Origin: Caulobacter sp.
GTDB taxonomy: Bacteria; Pseudomonadota; Alphaproteobacteria; Caulobacterales; Caulobacteraceae
Assembly (NCBI GenBank): GCA_030680355.1
Contig: JAUXVF010000022.1
Coordinates: 1-64,000, forward strand
Reading direction: 5' to 3'
Length of the DNA stretch: 64,000 nucleotides
The position numbers and the translations under genes are program-made. Every line of letters begins with the position of its first letter. Positions within the stretch are counted from its first letter, which is position 1. Under the pieces are notes generated by a model that was not told the origin of the DNA, made no database searches, and saw only the letters and a list, made by a program, of their open reading frames with translations. Shown piece by piece: positions 34,460-42,842 of this stretch.

Positions 34460-35716
34460 GTGACCCTTCCCCTGTCCCTTGCCGTCTACCGCGCCGCCAC
34501 GACGCTGCTGTCGCCCTTCACGCCGGCGATCCTTCGACACCGCGCCAGGGCCGGCAAGGAAGACGCGGCGCGTCTGGGCGAGCGGCTCGGCCATGCCTCG
34601 GCACCCCGGCCCGAAGGCCCGCTGGTCTGGCTGCACGGCGCCAGCGTCGGCGAGACGGTGTCCCTGCTGCCGCTGGTCGAACGCCTGCGGCTGGAGCGCC
34701 CGGACACGACCGTGCTGGTCACGTCGGGGACGGTGACCTCAGCCGATCTGCTGGCGCAGCGGCTGCCGGAGGGCGCCCTGCATCAGTATGCGCCGCTTGA
34801 TACGCCCGCGGCCGTGCGGCGCTTCCTCGATAACTGGAAGCCGGACCTGGTGGTGTTCGTCGAGAGCGAACTGTGGCCCAATCTGCTGCTCGGGGCCCGG
34901 GCCCGGGGCGCGCGCCTTGCCCTGGTGTCGGCCCGGATGACCCGGGAAAGCGCCGCCGGCTGGACGCGGCTGCCGTCGGCGGCGAAGCAGATCCTGGGCC
35001 TGTTCGACCTGATCCTGCCCCAGGACAAACGCACCGGCGCCCGCCTCAAGGCGCTCGGCGGGCTGATCGACGGCTACGTCAATCTCAAGCTGGCGGGCGA
35101 GCCGTTGCCCGCTGACGAGACCGCGCTGGCGATGCTGTGGGCCAGCGCCGGCGAGCGCGCCATCGTCACCGTCGCCAGCACCCATCCTGGCGAGGACGAG
35201 CTGATCGTCGCGGCCGTCGAGGCGACCGGCGAGCAGCCGCTGCTGGTCATCGCGCCGCGGCACCCGGTCCGGGGACCGTCGATCGCCGCAAGCCTGCGCG
35301 CCGCCGGCCGCACGGTCGCCCTGCGCTCGGCGGGCGAGCCCCTGACGCCGGAGACCGACGTCTATATCGCCGACACCCTGGGCGAGCTGGGACTGTTTTT
35401 CCGCCTGGGCGACGTGGCCGTGATCGGCGGCAGCTTCCTGCCCGACATCGGCGGCCACAACCCGCTGGAGGCGGCGCGGCTGGCCCGGCCGGTTATCCAT
35501 GGCCAGCACTACGCCAACTGGATCGACGTCTATGCCGCCCTCGATGGCGGCGGCCTGCTCTGCGACACCCCGGCGGACCTGACCGCCGCCCTGACCCGGC
35601 TGTTGACCGATTCCCAAGCGCGGGAGCGGATGGGGGCGGCCGCCGAACAGGCCGCCGAGCAGCAGGGCGGCGTGCTCGACCGGCTGTGGGACCGGCTGGA
35701 GCCCCTGTTGCCATGA
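34460..35716 (+). CDS. waaA: 3-deoxy-D-manno-octulosonic acid (Kdo) transferase
   Basis: This 418-residue GT30 transferase adds Kdo to lipid IVA. It begins with a hydrophobic anchor, then 'PLVWLHGASVGETVSLLPLVE', 'HQYAPLDTPAAVRRFLDNWKP', 'FVESELWPNLL', 'STHPGEDELI' and 'GGSFLPDIGGHNPLEAARL', all standard for KdtA/WaaA. GTG start. It overlaps lpxK by 4 bases (ATGA). Full length. Confidence 0.95.
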   Translation: MTLPLSLAVYRAATTLLSPFTPAILRHRARAGKEDAARLGERLGHASAPRPEGPLVWLHGASVGETVSLLPLVERLRLERPDTTVLVTSGTVTSADLLAQRLPEGALHQYAPLDTPAAVRRFLDNWKPDLVVFVESELWPNLLLGARARGARLALVSARMTRESAAGWTRLPSAAKQILGLFDLILPQDKRTGARLKALGGLIDGYVNLKLAGEPLPADETALAMLWASAGERAIVTVASTHPGEDELIVAAVEATGEQPLLVIAPRHPVRGPSIAASLRAAGRTVALRSAGEPLTPETDVYIADTLGELGLFFRLGDVAVIGGSFLPDIGGHNPLEAARLARPVIHGQHYANWIDVYAALDGGGLLCDTPADLTAALTRLLTDSQARERMGAAAEQAAEQQGGVLDRLWDRLEPLLP

Positions 35717-36714
35717 AGCTGTCGACACCCCGGTGGTGGTACGTGCGGCACGGCGCCCCCCGGCGACTGTCGCGCGCCCTGCTGCAGCCCCTGTCCTGGA
35801 TCTGGGCGGCGGTGACGGCCCGCCGTATCGCGCGCGCGACGCCGGTTGACGCCGGCCTGCCGGTGATCTGCGTCGGCAATCTGACCATGGGCGGTACGGG
35901 CAAGACGCCGGTCGTCCGCGAACTGCTCCGCCTGCTCACCGACAGGGGCCTGGCCGCCCACGGGCTGTCCCGAGGCTATGGCGGGCGCCTCAAGGGGCCG
36001 CTGCGGGTCGATCCGGCGCGGCATACCGCCGCCGATGTCGGGGACGAGCCGCTGATGCTGGCCCGCGACTATCCGCTATGGATCTCGCCCGACCGCCCGG
36101 CCGGCGCGGCGGCGGCCAGGGCCGGCGGGGCCGAGGTCCTGGTCATGGATGACGGGCATCAGAACCCGTCGCTGAAGAAGGCCCTGTCGCTGATCGTCGT
36201 CGATGGCGAAACCCGCAACGGCGAATGGCCGTTCGGCGACGGGGCGGTGTTCCCGGCCGGACCGATGCGCGAGCCGCTGAAGGCTGGACTGGTTCGCGCC
36301 GACGCCGTGGTGCTGCTGCTGCCGGCCGATCTGGCGGCGCCCGATCCCGATCTGCTGGCCCTGTTCGCCGGCGGGCCGGTGCTGATCGCGCGGCTGGAGC
36401 CGGCCGCCCCGCCGCCGCCGGGACCGCAGGTCGGCTTCGCCGGCATCGGCAAGCCCTGGAAGGTGGAGCGGGCGCTGGAGGCGGCGGGCTGCGAGCTCAA
36501 GGACTTCGTCCGCTTCCCCGATCACCATCCCTACCAGGCCGCCGATCTGGCCATGCTCGAGGACCTGGCCGGCGGGCACGGCGCCGGTCTGGTGACCACC
36601 GAAAAGGACTGGGTGCGGCTGCCCGCCGACTGGCGCGGCAAGGTCGCGGTCTGGCCGGTCAGGGCGCGGTTCGAGGATGAGGCGGCGCTGCTGAACCTCC
36701 TGCCGGGGGCGTAG
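35713..36714 (+). CDS. lpxK: Tetraacyldisaccharide 4'-kinase
   Basis: This 333-residue membrane-associated kinase phosphorylates the 4' position of the lipid A disaccharide. The P-loop 'VGNLTMGGTGKTP' lies at residues 54-66. 'LSRGYGGRLKGPLRVD', 'EVLVMDDGHQNPSL' and the C-terminal 'FPDHHPYQAADLAML' and 'VTTEKDWVRLP' are all diagnostic. It is the last gene of the msbA operon. If the phosphatase at 30259 acts on lipid A, this kinase adds a phosphate that is later removed (inference). Confidence 0.95.
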   Translation: MKLSTPRWWYVRHGAPRRLSRALLQPLSWIWAAVTARRIARATPVDAGLPVICVGNLTMGGTGKTPVVRELLRLLTDRGLAAHGLSRGYGGRLKGPLRVDPARHTAADVGDEPLMLARDYPLWISPDRPAGAAAARAGGAEVLVMDDGHQNPSLKKALSLIVVDGETRNGEWPFGDGAVFPAGPMREPLKAGLVRADAVVLLLPADLAAPDPDLLALFAGGPVLIARLEPAAPPPPGPQVGFAGIGKPWKVERALEAAGCELKDFVRFPDHHPYQAADLAMLEDLAGGHGAGLVTTEKDWVRLPADWRGKVAVWPVRARFEDEAALLNLLPGA

Positions 36715-36720
36715 CGAAGG

Positions 36721-36743
36721 GGGCCGCGCCGACGACGCGGCCC
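36721..36743. terminator. Bidirectional terminator hairpin
   Basis: An 8-bp perfect stem gggccgcg/cgcggccc (36721-36728 with 36736-36743) encloses a 7-base loop in the 33-base gap between convergent lpxK and the phosphotransferase gene. Confidence 0.65.
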
Positions 36744-36747
36744 GTCC

Positions 36748-37833
36748 TCAGGCGCCGGCGCGTTTGGCGAAGACCAGGGCGGCGTCGGACAGCGACGGCA
36801 CGCGGGCCTCCATCTGGGCGGCGTGATCGCTGGCGGCGGTGCCGTCCCGAACACGGCCGACGATGCCCTGGCAGATGCCGGCCAGGCGGAACAGGTTGTA
36901 GGCGAAGTACCAGTCGAGGTTGGGCACGCCGTCACGGCCGGTCAGGCCGCAATACTGTTCGACCACCTCATCGATCGTCGGGATGCCCCACGACTTGAGA
37001 TCCTCGATGCCCGACAGCGAGGCGCGCTCGGCGCCCGGCATAACCCAGTGCATCAGCAGGTAGGAGAAGTCGGCCATCGGGTTGCCGAGCGTCGACAGCT
37101 CCCAGTCCAGCACCGCGATCACCTTCGGTTCGGTGGGGTGCAGGACCATGTTGTCGAGACGGTAGTCGCCGTGGACGATCGAGGTCTTGTCGTCGGCCGG
37201 GGTGGTGGTGGGCAACCACTCCATCAGCCGGTTCATCGAGGGGATGCTGGAGGTTTCCGACGCCTTGTACTGTTTGATCCAGCGGTCGATCTGGCGGCTG
37301 AAATAGTTGCCGGGCCGGCCGAAGTCGCCCAGGCCGATGGCCTCGTAGTCGGTGTTGTGCAGGGCGGCCAGGGTGGCGATCTTGGCCTGGTAGATCGCGC
37401 GGCGCTCGGCCGGCTGATAGTCGGGCAGGGTCAGGTCCCAGAGGATCCGGCCGTCGACGTTGTCCATGACGTAGAACATCGTGCCGATGACATCGTCGTC
37501 GGTGCACAGGGCGTAGGCCTTGGCGACCGGAAAGCCGGTCGGGCCAAGGGCCGAGATGACCTTGAACTCGCGATCCACCGCGTGGGCCGACGGCAGCAGC
37601 TTGCCGGGCGGCTTGCGACGCAGGACGTAGCGCTTGTTCGGCGTCACCAGCTGGTAGGTGGGGTTGGACTGGCCGCCCTTGAACTGACGGACTTCCAGCG
37701 GGCCGGCGTAGCCCTCGACATTGGCCGTGAGCCAGGCCGCCAGCTTGGCCTCGTCGATGGCGTGACGCTCATCGATCGGCTTGGTGCCGGAGTTCAGGTC
37801 CTGAGCGGACGGCGCCGCGGCGGCCTCGGCCAT
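36748..37833 (-). CDS. Phosphotransferase family (APH/ACAD10-like kinase)
   Basis: This 361-residue kinase-fold protein has N-lobe 'VRQFKGGQSNPTYQLVTPNKRYVLRRKPPGK' features, then 'SIVHGDYRLDNMV' with catalytic Asp223 and Asn228, and metal Asp in 'VIAVLDWELSTLGNPMADF'. It is the subgroup found with acyl-CoA dehydrogenases (ACAD10 N-terminus), which may phosphorylate hydroxyacyl-CoA. ATG 37833 has 'ggggag' 7 bases upstream. A likely repressor site lies at 37848. No acyl-CoA genes are beside it here. Confidence 0.9.
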   Translation of the reverse strand: MAEAAAAPSAQDLNSGTKPIDERHAIDEAKLAAWLTANVEGYAGPLEVRQFKGGQSNPTYQLVTPNKRYVLRRKPPGKLLPSAHAVDREFKVISALGPTGFPVAKAYALCTDDDVIGTMFYVMDNVDGRILWDLTLPDYQPAERRAIYQAKIATLAALHNTDYEAIGLGDFGRPGNYFSRQIDRWIKQYKASETSSIPSMNRLMEWLPTTTPADDKTSIVHGDYRLDNMVLHPTEPKVIAVLDWELSTLGNPMADFSYLLMHWVMPGAERASLSGIEDLKSWGIPTIDEVVEQYCGLTGRDGVPNLDWYFAYNLFRLAGICQGIVGRVRDGTAASDHAAQMEARVPSLSDAALVFAKRAGA

Positions 37834-37847
37834 GAGTAGCTCCCCGT

Positions 37848-37865
37848 TTCGTACACTTGTTTGAA
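37848..37865. promoter_or_regulatory. 18-bp inverted repeat, likely repressor operator
   Basis: The sequence TTCgtACActTGTttGAA pairs TTC with GAA and ACA with TGT symmetrically. It ends 15 bases before the ATG of the phosphotransferase gene, on top of the expected ribosome/promoter region. The size and symmetry suit a TetR-type regulator of acyl-CoA genes; no such regulator is encoded nearby. Confidence 0.4.
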
Positions 37866-38000
37866 GTCGCGAGTTTAGGGGCTGGAGCGGCCGGCGCAAG
37901 GATGACGCGGGGGTAGCGCCCAAACGAACCGCTTTCCGACGCCGTTGGCGGCGCGGACGCCTGATCGGGACCCTCGCCGGGCGGCGTCGGGACCGCCTTG

Positions 38001-39269
38001 CTAAAGCGCCCGCCACCCGATGTCGGAGCGGCAGAAGCCGCCCGGGAAATCGATGTCGGCCACCGCCGCGTAGGCCGCGTCACGCGCCGCGCCCAGGGTC
38101 TCGCCCGAGGCGCAGACATTGAGCACCCGGCCGCCGGCGGCGCGCAGGGTTCCGTCGGGATCGCTGGCCGTGCCGGCCTGGAAGACAACCGTGGCGTCGC
38201 CGAAGTCGGCCTGCGCCCCGCGGATGATGGCGCCGCTGACGGGGCTCTCCGGATAGCCGTCGGCGGCCATGACCACGCAGAGCGCCGCCTCGTCACGCCA
38301 GACGGGCGGCGGCAGACGGCTCAGGGTCCCGGTGGCGGCCGCCAGGAGGTAGGGAAGGATGTCGCTTTCCAGCCGCAGCATCAGAACCTGGCACTCCGGG
38401 TCGCCGAACCGGGCGTTGAACTCGACCAGCCTTGGCCCCCGCTCGGGGTCCAGCATCAGTCCGGCGTAAAGCACGCCGCGATAGGGGTTTCCCTCCGCCG
38501 CCATGCCGCGCACCGCGGGCAGGATGCAGGTCTCGAAAGCCTGTTGCGCCAGCGCGTCGGTGAACACCGGCGCCGGGGAATAGGTGCCCATGCCGCCGGT
38601 GTTGGGGCCGAGATCACCGTCATAGGCGCGCTTGTGATCCTGGGCGGCGCCAAACGGGATCGCGGTCTCGCCGTCGCAGAGGGCGAAGAACGAGGCCTCC
38701 TCCCCGGGCATGAACTCCTCGATGACTACGCGCGCGCCGGCGGCGCCGAATCGGCCGCCGAGCATGTCGGCCACGGCGGCGTCGGCCTCGGCGCGGGTCT
38801 GGGCGATGATCACGCCCTTGCCCGCGGCCAGACCATCGGCCTTGATCACGAACGGCGGGCTCAGGGTGTCGAGAAAGACGGCGGCGGCGTCGGCGGCCTC
38901 GAACACGCCATAGGCGGCGGTCGGCATGCCGTGACGGGCGAAGAAGTCCTTGGAGAAGGCTTTGGAGGTTTCCAGCCGGGCGGCGGCGGCGGTCGGGCCG
39001 AAACAGGGAATGCCCACCTCGGCCAGCCGGTCGGCCAGCCCGACCTCGAGGGCTGATTCCGGCCCGACGACGACCAGATCGGCGGCCATTTCGCCGGCCA
39101 GGGCGACCAGGCCATCGACGTCGGTCGCCTTGACCGGTCGGGTCTCGCAAATGCCGGCCATGCCGGGGTTGCCCGGCGCCGCCACCATCCGCCTAAGCAG
39201 GGGCGACCGGGCGATTTTCCAGGCCAGGGCGTGTTCGCGCCCGCCCGATCCGACGAGAAGGATGTTCAT
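38001..39269 (-). CDS. purD: Phosphoribosylamine-glycine ligase
   Basis: This 422-residue ATP-grasp enzyme performs step 2 of purine synthesis. 'MNILLVGSGGREHALAWKIA' opens the N domain, 'DLVVVGPESALEVGLADRL' follows, then 'PPFVIKADGLAAGKGVIIA', 'GPNTGGMGTYSPAPVF' and 'VEFNARFGDPECQVLM' in the ATP-grasp and C domains. Start ATG 39269 fits the family start exactly; the frame is open 25 codons further but unconserved. Confidence 0.97.
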   Translation of the reverse strand: MNILLVGSGGREHALAWKIARSPLLRRMVAAPGNPGMAGICETRPVKATDVDGLVALAGEMAADLVVVGPESALEVGLADRLAEVGIPCFGPTAAAARLETSKAFSKDFFARHGMPTAAYGVFEAADAAAVFLDTLSPPFVIKADGLAAGKGVIIAQTRAEADAAVADMLGGRFGAAGARVVIEEFMPGEEASFFALCDGETAIPFGAAQDHKRAYDGDLGPNTGGMGTYSPAPVFTDALAQQAFETCILPAVRGMAAEGNPYRGVLYAGLMLDPERGPRLVEFNARFGDPECQVLMLRLESDILPYLLAAATGTLSRLPPPVWRDEAALCVVMAADGYPESPVSGAIIRGAQADFGDATVVFQAGTASDPDGTLRAAGGRVLNVCASGETLGAARDAAYAAVADIDFPGGFCRSDIGWRAL

Positions 39270-39320
39270 GGGGCGGGTTTTGCGCGGGAGCGGGGCGGGG
39301 TCAAGATCACCCCAATCAAT

Positions 39321-39368
39321 CCGCTCATCCTCGCGTCCGCTCATCCTCGCGAAAGCGAGGATGAGCGG
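39321..39368. repeat. Dispersed hairpin repeat, family B, copy 2 (terminator of phoB)
   Basis: A perfect 14-bp stem 'ccgctcatcctcgc' / 'gcgaggatgagcgg' (39337-39350 with 39355-39368) closes a GAAA tetraloop. A partial direct duplicate of the left arm (39321-39336) precedes it. It lies 3 bases beyond the phoB stop and upstream of purD, so it likely separates the two transcripts. A diverged copy is at 14841. Confidence 0.75.
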
Positions 39369-39371
39369 AGG

Positions 39372-40061
39372 TCAGTGGTCGAGATCCAGCGAATAGCCGG
39401 CCGAGCGCACGGTGCGGATCGGGTCGACGCCGGTGTCGCCGTTGAGGGCCTTGCGCAGCCGGCCGATGTGGACGTCGACGGTGCGGGCCTCGACATAGAC
39501 GTCCGATCCCCAGACCGCGTCGAGCAGCTGTTCGCGGCTGAACACCCGGCCCGGGTGCTGCATCAGATGGTCGAGCAGGCGAAATTCGGTGGGCCCCAGA
39601 TGCACTTCCTGGCCAAGCCGCTTCACCCGGTGGGCGACGCGATCCATGACGATGTCGCCACAGGTGACGCGGTCGTCGGCCAGGCCCGGCCGGATACGGC
39701 GGAGCACGGCGCGGATACGGGCGGTCAGTTCGCTCATCGCGAAGGGCTTGACCACATAGTCGTCGGCGCCGGTGTCGAGGCCGCGAACCCGGTCGCTCTC
39801 CTCGCCGCGGGCGGTCAGCATCAGGATCGGCAGGTTGCGGCTCTCGGGGCGCTGACGCAGGCGGCGGCAGACCTCGATGCCGGAGACCTTGGGCAGCATC
39901 CAGTCGAGCACCACCAGGTCCGGCTGCTGTTCCTGGACCAGGATCAGCGCTTCCTCGCCGTCGCCGGCGAGAACGACCCGGTAGCCTTCCTTCTCGAGAT
40001 TGTACTGCAGCAGGGTGGCGAGGGCGTCCTCGTCCTCGACCACCAGAACGGTCGGGGTCAT
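39372..40061 (-). CDS. phoB: Phosphate regulon response regulator
   Basis: This 229-residue protein has a receiver domain with acidic pocket Asp10/Glu11, phospho-acceptor Asp53 ('LVVLDWMLPKVSG') and Lys105 ('YVVKPFAM'). The C-terminal winged-helix domain (about 130-229) carries 'HLGPTEFRLLDHLMQHPGRVFSREQLLD' features of the OmpR/PhoB family. It overlaps phoU by 4 bases. It is last in the pst-phoU-phoB set and controls phosphate-starvation genes when phosphorylated by PhoR. Confidence 0.96.
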   Translation of the reverse strand: MTPTVLVVEDEDALATLLQYNLEKEGYRVVLAGDGEEALILVQEQQPDLVVLDWMLPKVSGIEVCRRLRQRPESRNLPILMLTARGEESDRVRGLDTGADDYVVKPFAMSELTARIRAVLRRIRPGLADDRVTCGDIVMDRVAHRVKRLGQEVHLGPTEFRLLDHLMQHPGRVFSREQLLDAVWGSDVYVEARTVDVHIGRLRKALNGDTGVDPIRTVRSAGYSLDLDH

Positions 40062-40750
40062 TGCGACAATGAATCCATCTTGGGCCGGTCGGAAACGATT
40101 TCCTGGCCGGTAATCTCGAAGTGCACGATCTCGGCGATGTTGGTGGCGTGATCGCCGATCCGTTCCAGGTTCTTGGCCACGAACAGCAGGTGGGCGCCGG
40201 CCGTGATCGTGCGCGGGTCGCCCATCATGTAGGTCAGGAGTTCGCGGAACAGGCTTTCGTAGTGCTCATCGACCTCGGTGTCGCTGGCCCAGACGGCGAC
40301 GGCGCGATCCACGTCGTTGGCGATATAGGCGTCGAGAACCTCTTTCAGCCGGCTGGCCACCAGCCGCCCCATCCGTTCGATCGACCGGGTGACGGGGCCG
40401 GCCGGTTCGGCTTCGACCAGGATCAGGGTGCGTTTGCCGATGTTCTTGGCGAGATCGCCGCAACGCTCCAGGTTCATGGCGATCTTCATCGCCGCCATCG
40501 CCCGCCGCAGGTCGTTGGCCATGGGCTGGCGCAGGGCGATCAGGCGGATGGCCGCCCGTTCGATGTCGACCTCCAGCCCGTCCAGCTTCTTGTCGCGGGC
40601 GATCACGGCCTGGGCCTGGGTGACGTCGCGCCGGGCGAAGGCGTGGATGGCGTCGTTGACCTGGGCCTCGGCCAGTCCGCCCATGCGGACCACCTCGGCG
40701 GCCAGCTGGTTGAGCTCTTCCTCGAAGGATCTGACGATATGTTCGTTCAT
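40058..40750 (-). CDS. phoU: Phosphate signalling protein PhoU
   Basis: This 230-residue all-helical protein has two PhoU repeats. 'MNLERCGDLAKNIGKRT' in the first and 'KNLERIGDHATNIAEIVHF' in the second are the paired ExxxD metal-binding motifs. It links Pst transport to PhoR, keeping PhoR in its phosphatase state when phosphate is plentiful. It lies 8 bases after pstB and overlaps phoB. Confidence 0.96.
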   Translation of the reverse strand: MNEHIVRSFEEELNQLAAEVVRMGGLAEAQVNDAIHAFARRDVTQAQAVIARDKKLDGLEVDIERAAIRLIALRQPMANDLRRAMAAMKIAMNLERCGDLAKNIGKRTLILVEAEPAGPVTRSIERMGRLVASRLKEVLDAYIANDVDRAVAVWASDTEVDEHYESLFRELLTYMMGDPRTITAGAHLLFVAKNLERIGDHATNIAEIVHFEITGQEIVSDRPKMDSLSQ

Positions 40751-40758
40751 GTCGCGCC

Positions 40759-41592
40759 TCAGCCGATCCGGCCCGTGATGTAGTCCTGGGTCCGCGGTTC
40801 ACGGGGGTTGGTGAAAATCTCTTCCGTCGAGCCCGACTCGATCAACTCGCCCATGTGGAAGAAGACCGTGCGCTGGGAGACCCGCGCGGCCTGGGCCATG
40901 GAGTGGGTGACGATGACGATGCAGAACTGCTGGCGCAGCTCGTCGATCAGTTCCTCGACCCGGGCGGTGGCGATGGGGTCGAGCGCCGAGCAGGGCTCGT
41001 CCATCAGGATCACTTCGGGATTGACGGCGATGGCGCGGGCGATGACCAGCCGCTGCTGCTGACCGCCCGAGAGGCTGGTGCCCGGCTGGTTCAGCCGGTC
41101 GGACACCTCGGCCCACAGGCCGGCCTTCTTCAGCGAGGCTTCGACGATGCCTTCGAGGTCCTGCTTGTTCGAGGCGATGCCGTGAATTCGCGGGCCGTAG
41201 GCGACGTTTTCGAAGATCGACTTGGGGAAGGGGTTGGGCTTCTGGAACACCATCCCGACCTTGGCCCGCAGGACGACGGGGTCGATGCTGCGGTCGTTGA
41301 TGTCCTGGCCGTCCATCACGATCTGGCCTTCGACGCGGCAGCCCGCAATGGTGTCGTTCATCCGGTTGATACAGCGCAGGAAGGTCGACTTGCCGCAGCC
41401 CGACGGGCCGATGAAGGCGGTGACCGCCTTGCCGGGAATCTCGACCGAGATGGAATTGAGCGCCTGTTTCTCGCCGTAGAAGACGTTGATGTCGCGCACG
41501 GAAATCTTGGTCGGCTGGGGCGTCGCCGGGTGGTGGCTGTGGGGGGCGGCGGTTCGGATAACGGGTGGCTTGAGGGTCATGGTCATTACCAT
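40759..41592 (-). CDS. pstB: Phosphate ABC transporter ATPase
   Basis: This 277-residue ATPase has Walker A 'GPSGCGKST', signature 'LSGGQQQR', Walker B '[13 protein letters not shown]' and switch His in '[12 protein letters not shown]'. The C-terminus '[20 protein letters not shown]' is typical of PstB. The start is one of three nearby in-frame ATGs (41592, 41586, 41580); the first overlaps the pstA stop by 7 bases. Confidence 0.97.
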   Translation of the reverse strand: MVMTMTLKPPVIRTAAPHSHHPATPQPTKISVRDINVFYGEKQALNSISVEIPGKAVTAFIGPSGCGKSTFLRCINRMNDTIAGCRVEGQIVMDGQDINDRSIDPVVLRAKVGMVFQKPNPFPKSIFENVAYGPRIHGIASNKQDLEGIVEASLKKAGLWAEVSDRLNQPGTSLSGGQQQRLVIARAIAVNPEVILMDEPCSALDPIATARVEELIDELRQQFCIVIVTHSMAQAARVSQRTVFFHMGELIESGSTEEIFTNPREPRTQDYITGRIG

Positions 41593-42842
41593 CTGCGCTC
41601 GAAGCGGCGGCGCAGGATCACCGCGGCCGCGTTCATCGCGATCATGAAGACCAGCAGCACAATGATGGCTGCGGCCGTGCGTTCGTGGAAGGCTCGCTCG
41701 GAAGCGTTTTCCCAGATGAAGACCTGCACCGGCAGCACGCTGGCGGAGCTGGTGAAGCCTTCGGGAATGCCGGGGTTGAAAGCGATCATGCCGATCATCA
41801 GCAGGGGCGCGGTCTCGCCCAGGGCGTGGGCGAGGGAGAGAATGGTGCCGGTCATCACCCCGGGCATCGCCTGGGGCAGGACATGGTGGAACACCGTCTG
41901 GGTGCGCGAGGCGCCGACGCCCAGCGCCGCTTCCCGGATCGAGGGCGGCACCGCTTTCAGCGCCGAGCGGGTGGCGATGATGATGGTCGGCAGCGCCATC
42001 AGCGCCAGCACCATGCCGCCGGTCAGCGGCGCCCCGCGCGGCGCGCCCAGCCAGTTGATGAACACCGCCAGGCCGAGCAGGCCGTAGACAATGGAGGGCA
42101 CCGCCGCGAGGTTGTTGATGTTGACCTCGATGATGTCGGTCCAGCGGTTTTTTGGCGCGAACTCCTCCAGCCAGACGGCGGCCAGCACGCCCATCGGCAC
42201 GGCGATCAGCGCCGTGACCAGAAGCATCATGGCCGACCCCATCACCGCCCCGAGGATGCCGGCCTGTTCGGGCTCGGTGGAGTCAGCGTGGGTGAAGAAG
42301 GCGACGTTGAAGCCGCTTTTGACGTCGCCATCCGCCTTCAGACGGTCGAGCCAGTCCAGCTGGTGATTGTTGAGCCTGCGATCAGCCTGGGCCGTCTCGC
42401 GCTTCAGCTGGCCTTTGTAATAGAGGTCGGCGTTGGCCTTCATCGGGCCGGTCACGGTGATGGTCTTGCCGAGCAGGCCCGGCTCGGCCTTGAGGCGGTT
42501 GAGGATCTGGAAGCCGAGATCGCGGCTGACCAGATCCATCGCCTCGCTGGCGTTGGTTCCGTAGTCGTCGTCGGTCTCGCCCATTTTTTTCAGCAGGGCC
42601 AGGGCGACGACATAGTCGAAGTTCGAGCCTTCGAGATCGCCCGCGTCGATCCGCGCCGGGTCCAGATAGACCGACAGCGAAACGGTGTTGGTGGTGAAGG
42701 TCGAATAGCCCTGCATGCCGATCCGACCCATCAACAGGGCCAGGAAGGACAGGGCGATGATGATCGCCGTGCGACCGTAGACCCGGAACCGGGTTTCGGC
42801 GGCGTGGCGCTTCTTCAGGCGGGCGGCGGCGATGTCAGTCAT
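41586..42842 (-). CDS. pstA: Phosphate ABC transporter permease PstA
   Basis: This 418-residue permease is far longer than E. coli PstA (296). An insertion of about 150 residues between the first membrane helix and the permease core (about 45-195: '[19 protein letters not shown]', '[18 protein letters not shown]') is probably periplasmic and corresponds, as I recall, to the alphaproteobacterial DUF3333 extension. The core has five further helices and the '[21 protein letters not shown]' coupling loop. It overlaps pstC by 8 bases. Confidence 0.95.
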   Translation of the reverse strand: MTDIAAARLKKRHAAETRFRVYGRTAIIIALSFLALLMGRIGMQGYSTFTTNTVSLSVYLDPARIDAGDLEGSNFDYVVALALLKKMGETDDDYGTNASEAMDLVSRDLGFQILNRLKAEPGLLGKTITVTGPMKANADLYYKGQLKRETAQADRRLNNHQLDWLDRLKADGDVKSGFNVAFFTHADSTEPEQAGILGAVMGSAMMLLVTALIAVPMGVLAAVWLEEFAPKNRWTDIIEVNINNLAAVPSIVYGLLGLAVFINWLGAPRGAPLTGGMVLALMALPTIIIATRSALKAVPPSIREAALGVGASRTQTVFHHVLPQAMPGVMTGTILSLAHALGETAPLLMIGMIAFNPGIPEGFTSSASVLPVQVFIWENASERAFHERTAAAIIVLLVFMIAMNAAAVILRRRFERRW

